Source: an uncultured Eubacteriales bacterium (GTDB lineage: Bacteria > Bacillota > Clostridia > Christensenellales > Aristaeellaceae). From it: a stretch of DNA of 44,787 nt. A model generated the notes under the pieces. The model was not told where the DNA came from. It did not search any database and was given only the letters and a program-made list of their open reading frames with translations. Below are positions 33,131 to 42,100 of the stretch, in pieces (within the stretch, counting starts at the first letter, position 1; the number at the start of each line of letters is the position of its first letter). Where the stretch lies: contig CACWLP010000013.1 of the NCBI GenBank assembly GCA_902761755.1, positions 1 to 44,787 of the forward strand. Direction: 5' to 3'. The translations under genes were made by a program, and so were the position numbers.

Positions 33131-36100
33131 ATGAACAAAAAGCTGCAGCGATTCCTTTCCATCCTGTGCGCCCTGGCCATGCTGCTGAGCTGCATGCCCG
33201 CGGGCGTACTGGCGGAAAACGCCACCGCGGCGGGAACGGCCGACGAGGGGCCGGCGCAGGAAAATGGCGCGCCGGAAAAAGCGGAGGAAAACAAAGAAGA
33301 AGCGCCGGAGCTGGTGCCTGATCTGGAAATGAATTTGGATGAGCCGCTGGATCTCGCGCTCAAGGAAGGCCAAAGGAAGATCGTTCGCCTGATGGTGCAG
33401 CAGCGCGGATTCCTGCAGGTAACGGCCGAAAGCACGGATCTGGGCCCGACGTCCGGAAAAGCGCTGACCGTGACGCTGTTCCGGCAGGACCGGCCCGGCG
33501 TGCGCTTCGGCATGCAGAACGCCAAGGACGGCAAGCTGGAAGGCAACTGGGAAGTTTTTGCCGGGGCGTATCTGCTGGTCTTTGAATGCGAGAAGGACGA
33601 CGCCTTCAAGGTCACGGCGGCGATGAAGACGCCGGAAGAGCCCGCTGCCCAGGAGCCGGAGCAACAGATCGAGGGCGAACCGGAAAAGGAGCCGGAGCAG
33701 CAGATCGAAGGGGAACCGGAGAAGGAACCGGAGCAGAAGATCGAGGGGGAACCGGAGAAAGAGCCGGAGCAGCAGATCGAAGGGGAACCGGAGAAAGAGC
33801 CGGAGCAGAAGATCGAAGGGGAGCCGGAGCAAAAGATCGAAGGGGAACCGGAGAAGGAACCGGAGCAGCAGATCGAGGGGGAACCGGAGAAAGAGCCGGA
33901 GCAGAAGATCGAAGGGGAACCGGAAAAGGAGCCGGAGCAGAAGATCGAAGGGGAACCGGAGAAAGAGCCGGAGCAGAAGATCGAAGGGGAACCGGAAAAG
34001 GAACCGGAGCAGCAGATCGAGGGCGAACCGGAAAAGGAGCCGGAGCAGCAGATTGAGGGCGAACCGGAAAAGGAGCCGGAGCAGCAGATCGAAGGGGAAC
34101 CGGAGAAAGAGCCGGAGCAGAAGAAGGGGGAACCGGAGAAGGAACCGGAGCAGCAGATCGAGGGCGAACCGGAAAAGGAGCCGGAGCAGAAGAAGGGGGA
34201 ACCGGAGAAGGAACCGGAGCAGAAGATCGAAGGGGAGCCGGAGCAGAAGATCGAAGGGGAGCCGGAGCAGAAGATCGAAGGGGAACCGGAGCAGAAGATC
34301 GAGGGGGAACCGGAGAAAGAACCGGAGCAGAAGATCGAAGGGGAACCGGAAAAGGAACCGGAGCAAAAGATCGAAGGGGAACCGGAGAAAGAGCCGGAGC
34401 AGCAGATCGAGGGCGAACCGGAAAAGGAGCCGGAGCAGAAGATCGAAGGGGAACCGGAGAAGAAGCCGGAGCAAAAGATCGAGGGGGAACCGGAGAAAGA
34501 GCCGGAGCAGAAGAAGGGGGAACCGGAGAAAGAACCGGAGCAGAAGATCGAAGGGGAGCCGGAGCAGAAGATCGAAGGGGAACCGGAAAAAGAGCCGGAG
34601 CAAAAGATCGAAGGGGAACCGGAGAAAGAGCCGGAGCAGCAGATCGAAGGGGAACCGGAGAAAGAACCGGAGCAGAAGATCGAAGGGGAGCCGGAGCAGA
34701 AGATCGAAGGGGAACCGGAGAAAGAGCCGGAGCAGCAGATCGAAGGGGAACCGGAGAAGGAGCCGGAGCAGAAGATCGAAGGGGAGCCGGAAAAAGAGCC
34801 GGAGCAGAAGATCGAAGGGGAACCGGAGAAAGAGCCGGAACAGAAGATCGAAGGGGAACCGGAGCAAAAGATCGAAGGGGAACCGGAGAAAGAGCCGGAG
34901 CAGAAGATCGAAGGGGAACCGGAGAAAGAGCCGGAGCAGAAGATCGAAGGGGAGCCGGAGAAAGAGCCGGAGCAGAAGATCGAAGGCGAACCGGAAAAGG
35001 AACCGGAGCAGAAAACGGAAGACGGGCAGGATGCCGAAAAAGCCAAGGAAACCGTGACGCTGCTGGAGAGCGACGTGCGGGTGGAGGCGCTGTCTCAGGA
35101 TGAGACGGATGCGCTGGTGGCCCGATACCTGACGGCGCCTGCGAAAGCCGCGGGGGCGAAGGGCGGCCGGCAAATGCTGCGCGCCACCGTCAGCGCGGAC
35201 CGGAAAAACGAGGCGTACGCCGCGTTCGATATCTCCCTGGACAACGCCGAAATGCAGGACTACGGCGGATACCGCGTGCCTGTGCAGCTGGACAGCGCCA
35301 TTGATCTGACCGGCGCCCGGGCCGCCGCGGGCGAAAAAGACGTGTTCACCGTAAAGAACGTGGTATACACCCTGTACCACATTCACGAGAACGAAAAGGG
35401 CGAGACGGTGGTGGATGTGATCCCCGCCGAAGCGTTCACCGCCCAGGACAAAGACGGATACCTGACCGGCTTCACCTTTGAAACCGACGGGTTTTCTACT
35501 TATGTATTAAAGTACACCGTGGACTTCCACTACGACGGCGTGGATTATTCCATCGAGGGCGGCAGCCAGATCCTGCTGAGCGATCTGATCGCGCAGATGC
35601 AGATCATGAACGGCGACGCCCTGCTGGATGTAATGGACGTAAAGGAAGTGACGTTCACCAATCGGCATCTGGTGAAAGTGGAGCAGGTCAGCGGCCTGAT
35701 CGTGTACAACGGCGCCGCCAGCGTGGACGTGGGGGAGAAGGATTTCCTGCTCACCAGCGAAATGCCGTTCTCCACCGACGAGGCCCTGACCATCACCCTC
35801 ACCGACGGCCAGCCCATCGTGCTGAACGTGACGGACGCGGCGTATTGGATCTATCTTGAAAAGGGACAGAAAGAATTTGCCCTGAAGCCGTATTTCCTGG
35901 CGCAGAGCAATCTGGGCGCCGACGTGTACGATTACGCGATCAGCTGCTCGATCTACTTCCGCGCTTCCAGCGGCGATTATGTGTACGATTACGGCTATAC
36001 CAACGATTCCAACGGCTTCACGGTCACGAAGCTGAACAATATCCCCGCCGGCGATTATATGTATATCGGGTTCTACGACTGGGATGCGAGCAGCTGGGTC

Positions 36101-39100
36101 AAGGATCAGGCCGGCACCACCCTGTGGCTGTGCTTTGTCGCCCCCGAAGCCGTGACCTGCTCCGACGGCGTGTTCACGTATGCCGTGGACGAGGAGGAAA
36201 AGACCGCGCAGATCACCGGCCTGGATGAAAATTACAGCGGCGACGGCAACCTGGTGATTCCCGCCACGGTTGAGTACGGGGAGGGCGAATTCACCGTCAA
36301 AGGGATCGCCGCGAGCGCCTTTGATTCCGACAACGACGACAGCAAGCCCGATAACATCAAGAGCGGCGTGATCCGCTCCGTCACATTCAGCAATACGGCG
36401 GCGCTCACCATCGGCAACTATGCGTTCTACGGCTGCAAGAACCTGGCCCGGGTCGGCGGGGACGGCCCCATCGCTTCCCTGGGACAGCAGGTGTTCTCCT
36501 ATGACGACAGCCTGGCAACCATCACCCTGACCGGCAGCGACCTGCGCACCAGCGCGTATGTGTTCTGCTACTGCGGCGCGCTGGAGAGCTTTACGCTCAA
36601 CGGCACGGTGTATAGTTCGCTGGGAAGCCGTTCCTTCGAGGGCTGCACCAGCCTGAAAACCGTTACCATCAACGCCCCGATGGATACGATCGACGCGCAT
36701 GAATTCGAGGGGTGCTCCGCACTGGAGACCGTTACCATCGCTTTGGACGACGGCGATTCGCTGGCGGTTCTGCCCAACGCCTTCAACGGCTGCGTCAAGC
36801 TGCATTCCGTCATCAAGAACCGGCAGCAGATCTTTACCAACGAAAACGATTATTCGCAGTACTTCACCGTGGCAGCCTCCGAAGCGGGCGCGCCCATCGG
36901 CGCTCAGCTGGCAATCGAAGCGGCGACCGTTTCCGCCGCGGCCCAGGCAGCCGTGGAGCAGGCTGCCCAGGAAGCCCTGGCTCCGGAGGAGATCGGGGTC
37001 GGCTATGTGAAAATCAGCCTGCTGGCTCCCGACGGGACGGAGTGCGCGAACGCCGACGCGCAGATCCAGGCATACCAGTATCCTGGCGTGTCTTACGCCG
37101 GCCTTGTGGAAAATGCGAAGTGCCGGGTCTATCCGATCAGCGGCGATACGGTGGGCACCTGGACGGATACGGTCAAGCCCGTCGTCAGCGGTAAGGAGAT
37201 CGTTTCCGAGACCCTGGTGAACGCCAAACAGGGGACCTACGCCATCGCGTATCAGGCTGATTCCACGCTGTACCACGACGATATGTTCTACTACGAGCTG
37301 GACGACACCGATCCGCAGAACATCGTGGCGAAGATCACGGGGATCTACAGCAAGTACACCGGCACGATCCTGAGGTTTACCGGCAGGACCCGCAATGAGG
37401 ACGCCTATCTCGTCCCCACGGTCCCGGACGGCGTATTCAGCAACAATTCCAAGATCACCGCCATCATCTTCAGCAACAAGGATGAGATCACGGTGCAGGG
37501 CAAGGCCTTCCAGAGCATGACGGCCCTGCAGACCATCCACTTCGGCGGAGAGGGGCTGGTATCCTTCGTCGGGAACGACTGGGACCGTCCGGTGGGCTAT
37601 TGCACGGCCCTTACCACCGTGACCGGCACCGGCCCGGTCAGCTTCAACGCCATGGGGATCTTCGAGGGCTGCTCCTCCCTGACCAACGTGAAGCTGGGCG
37701 CCGTGAAGAAGATCAATCAGAATACCTTTATCGACAACAATGCCCTGTATTCCTTCGAGGCCGAAAGCATCGAAGAAATCGGTCTCCAGGGCTTCAACCG
37801 CTGCACGGGGCTGAAATCCTTCCGGGTCAACGGCAACGTGGGGACCATCGGCGAATGGGCCTTCGACGGCTGCAAGGCGATGGAAACTTTCATCGTGATG
37901 GGCACCGTTGACACGATGCTGGGCAGCGCCGTGAATACGGATAAGATGCGCGTCGCCGTGTTCAAGGGCGGCGTCAAGAAGATCAGCGCCTGGGCGTTCC
38001 GGGGCGAGCCCTTCGGACAGGACAACAACCTGATCTACGTGGGCGGCGTTGGCGGCAGCAACACCATGGACTGCTACGCTTTCGGCGGCAGCGATTATCG
38101 GGGCAACGCCTATTTCAACGTTACCAGCGCAGCCCTGAAAACCGCCCTGGGCAAGAGCTCGGCGTACGATCTGCATGTGGATCTGCTGCATTGCTCCGAT
38201 CAGGACAAGAGCGCGGATATGTACGTCAGCGAAAACGGCTATTCCTATGACCTGGGCACCCAGGAGGAACCCTGCACCAGCTTTACCACCGCCATGGCCA
38301 TCATGTACAACCGCATGGACGACATGGAACGGTTTGACCGGGTCTGCGCCGCGGCGGGCGTTGCCGACCTGGGGCTGGTATTCTACGGCGACATGGAGGC
38401 CGGCTTCAACGGCTTCGTGCTGCATGTGGTGAAGGGCGGAAGGAACCAGGATGTTACGGCCGTTGCGTTCCCGGAGGACCTGTACGGCAATTACGTCAGC
38501 ACCCACAGCTACATTGCCAATGCCCCATCGACATTCAGCTATCTCAAAGCCGTCATTTTTGAGGACGGCATGACGGAGATCGGCATTCCCGACGGCGCCA
38601 TGCAGAATTTCCCGAATCTGGCGTCCGTCGAAGTGAAGAACGCCGACGCCGTGGTCACCATCGGCGTGGAAGCCTTCAAGGGCACCGGGGTCAATACCAT
38701 CTGCGAAGCGAAGCAGATCGTGTCCAGCCGGGACGGCGTGGTGACCATTGAAAAAGGAGCGAACGCGCCCATCGGCACGGCGCTGGCCATCGAAGACGCC
38801 GACGGGGACCGGGATGCGGTCATCCAGGCCGCGCGAGCGGAGGGCCTGTTTGAGGACAGCGACGACGCGGATATTCAGGTCAGGTATTTCGATGTTTCCC
38901 TGGTGTCTCCCCAGAATGAAAAAGTGAAGAATGTGCCGGCTAAAGTAACGGCCGTCCAGAAGCTGGCGGTATACACCGGGGCCGATACCATCGCGCCCAA
39001 TGCCTTCGCCTTCTTCCACATGGAGGATGCCGCCACGCTGGCTACGAAGGAGTTTGCCGCGGATCAGTCCGCCGGCACCATCACCTTCTCCTTCGCCGCC

Positions 39101-42100
39101 GACGGCTTCAGCCCGTACGCGGCGGCCTATACCACCGACATCAAGACGGTGGAGGGCTTCTATACCTACCTGGTGGACGGCGACGGTAACGCCACCATCA
39201 CCGGCTACGGCCCGGATTTCTCCGGCAGCGCCCTGGATATTCCCGATGTGACGGAGGAAATCGACGGCAAGACTTACAAGGTGGTGGGCATCGCCAAAGA
39301 CGCGCTGAAGAACCCGCCGGAGGGCATCACCATCACTTCCGTCCGGTTCAATAATTCCGATCCCATCATGGTGGGCGGCGGCGCCATGAGCGGCATCGCC
39401 ACCATTGAAACGATCGAATTTGCCGGCGCGGGCAAGGTGGAGATCCAGGACGCTTCCGTCTTTGCGGACAGCGGCGCGGAAACCGTGGCCGTGAACATGA
39501 AGAACGGGCTGACCGCGCAGACCTCGGACGGAAAATACGGCGACGTGTTCAGCGGGCTGAACGGGCTGTACACCCTCACTCTGGGCGAGAGCCTGGAGGA
39601 TCCCATCTCCATCCCCGCCGAAGCATTCAAAACGGATCAGAAGCTGCAGGCGGTCACCGTTGCGTGCGGGCTGGCGGATCAGGCGAAGTTCAAGCCGACC
39701 TATTCCAACGCGGACCGCGGGGACTATACGAACAGCGCCGTGAATACGGGCGCCTTCGACGGCTGCTCCAACCTGGAAAGCTTCATCGTCGAAAAGGGCG
39801 AGGGCGATTTCTCCATCGGCAACGAAGCCTTCCAGGACTGCGAAAAGCTGGCCACCCTGTCCTATACAGGCAACCTGCGGGGCCTGGGCGAGAATGCGCT
39901 GAAAAACACGGGCTTCACCAGCCTGACGCTCAAAGGCTCGAAAATGGGCTTCGGGAGAGAGTCGCTGGCGTACTGCAAAAACCTGAAATATCTTGAAATC
40001 GACGGCGATGTGTATAACAACGGCAGCCAGTTCCTGGGCGGCGACGGGGAAAACGCCACCATGCTTGAAACGCTGGTGTTCGACGGGTATGTGAGCTGCC
40101 AGCTGTTCGATGAAACCATCCGCGGCGAGCGCCTGAAGGTGCTGGTCTTCAAGAAAGGCTGCTATGGGATGACCGACGGCTGCATCTGCGCCGAAGGGCA
40201 GGTCACGGCCGACAGCCTGAACGTCTACGTGGGCCATGAAGACGAGGACGACGATCCGTCTTTCTACAGGGGAGCGTTCCCGGCCGGCCAGAAGAACGTG
40301 CGCGTTTACCTGAACCTGGCCCTCACCAGGGAGGAGGCGGACGCGGACTATTGGCTGAATCAGTCCGACAATGTGGTGGACGTGCTCTTCTATCTGGATA
40401 CGGCGCCGACGGAATTCTACGTGGACGCCGATGTGGGCGAAAACGACGTGCAGAACGGATCCCGGAACCAGCCCTACTGCAGCATGGAAAGGGCGAAAGC
40501 GGCGGCCGACGCGACGTATGACCATTCGCGTTTCGTGCAGTACTTCCGGGATGCGGGCTATGATCCCGAAGAAAACGGCCTGGAAATCGCGGAAGGCAGC
40601 GGCCGGGTGACGGAGTTTGCGCTGCATCTGGTGGGCGGCACGGACGAGGCCGACGATAGCTTTGCCGGCGATATGAGGATGACTTCCCTGGAAATCAATA
40701 CGGACGGCGCCATCGCCGTGGATTCCGGCGCGTTCAGGGGCTGCACCGGCCTTCAGTCCATCACCATGGAGGATATGAAAAACCCGGTGGGCATCGGCGA
40801 ATCCGCCTTTGAGGGCTGCACGGCGCTGGAAAATATGACGATCGGCTATTACAGCACCTATTACGCCGCCTATAACGCAGCCCCGTCGGTGGACTTCGGG
40901 CCCGCTGCGTTCAAGGGCTGCACGGCGCTGGCCGAAATCGACATCGACAATGCCAAGGACCTGACCTTCGGCGTCGGCGCCTTTGAGAACTGCGCGAAGA
41001 TCGAAAGCGTGGAGATCCCGCGGGCCGACAGCGTCACGTTCAAAGCGGACGCTTTCAAGAACACCGGCCTTCAGAAGGTCGACGTAACGGCATCCAAGAA
41101 CGTTGCCTTTGAGGAGAACGCCCTGAAGGGGCTGGAAACCCTGTCCGCCGTATCGGTCACGGCCGTCGACGCCGCCATCGGTTCCGGCGCGTTCGCGGAC
41201 TGCGGCACGGTGGATCAGGTGCTGCTGATGAGCAGCAATGCGCCTGCGGTGAAATCCGGGGCGTTCAACGGCCCCATCGGCGTGCTGCGGGTGGACGGCG
41301 GCTGCTTCAGCGCCGAAGAAGGCGCGTTCAGCGGCGGCACCGCCTACATCGACGGCAGCGAAACTTTCGAGGACAGCCTGGCCGCCCGGATCGGCGGATT
41401 TGAAAACGTGATCCTGACCAACCCCCAGACGATCAGCGCCGACGCGCAGGTCTTCTCCGGGAACGACGCGCTCCTGCGGGTCTACCTGGGCAGGGACGTC
41501 AGCACCGACGGCGGCGCCGCGGGGGCCATCTTCGCGGGCATGCCAGACGGAGCGGCGGCGTACGTGGCCCGCAAGCAGGCGGACTTCACCGATGAGAGCA
41601 GGCCCACCCGCACCGGCGGCGCGCTGCGCTTCCTGGACAACGACGGCTTCCTCTACATCGACGGAACGAATAACAACCCCGAACCGGACGGCAGCGAGAG
41701 CAACGGGTTCAAGACCTTTGCCCAGGCAAAGGCTTATGTGAGCGAACACAAAAACGCCTCCAACGCCGCCGGCAGCAGCGAATACTACTATTCGGATCTG
41801 GCCGACGCCGTGCGCACGGCCTGCAAAGCGGCGGGCGTGTCCGTTGACGAAAAGGACATCCGCTTCCTCGTTCCGGATTCCAACAGCAATGTGTTCTATG
41901 TGATCGGCACCGTGACGGTGGCCGGGGAAGAAACCTGGAAGAGCGACGAGGACGCCCCGATCACCCTGGTGCGCGGCGATCAGTTCACCGGCGCTATGGC
42001 GATCGTGCCCAGAGGGGCCAGCCTGACGCTGGAGAATGTGGTGCTGGACGGCCTGAACTATCCGGCGAAGGGCTCGCTGGTGGAAGTGAGGGGCGGCGAA

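Noticed and set aside
33668-35014. A CRISPR array, or three coding frames in the minisatellite
   Set aside because: There are no spacers; units are directly adjacent and in frame. The open alternative frames follow from repeating stop-free units.
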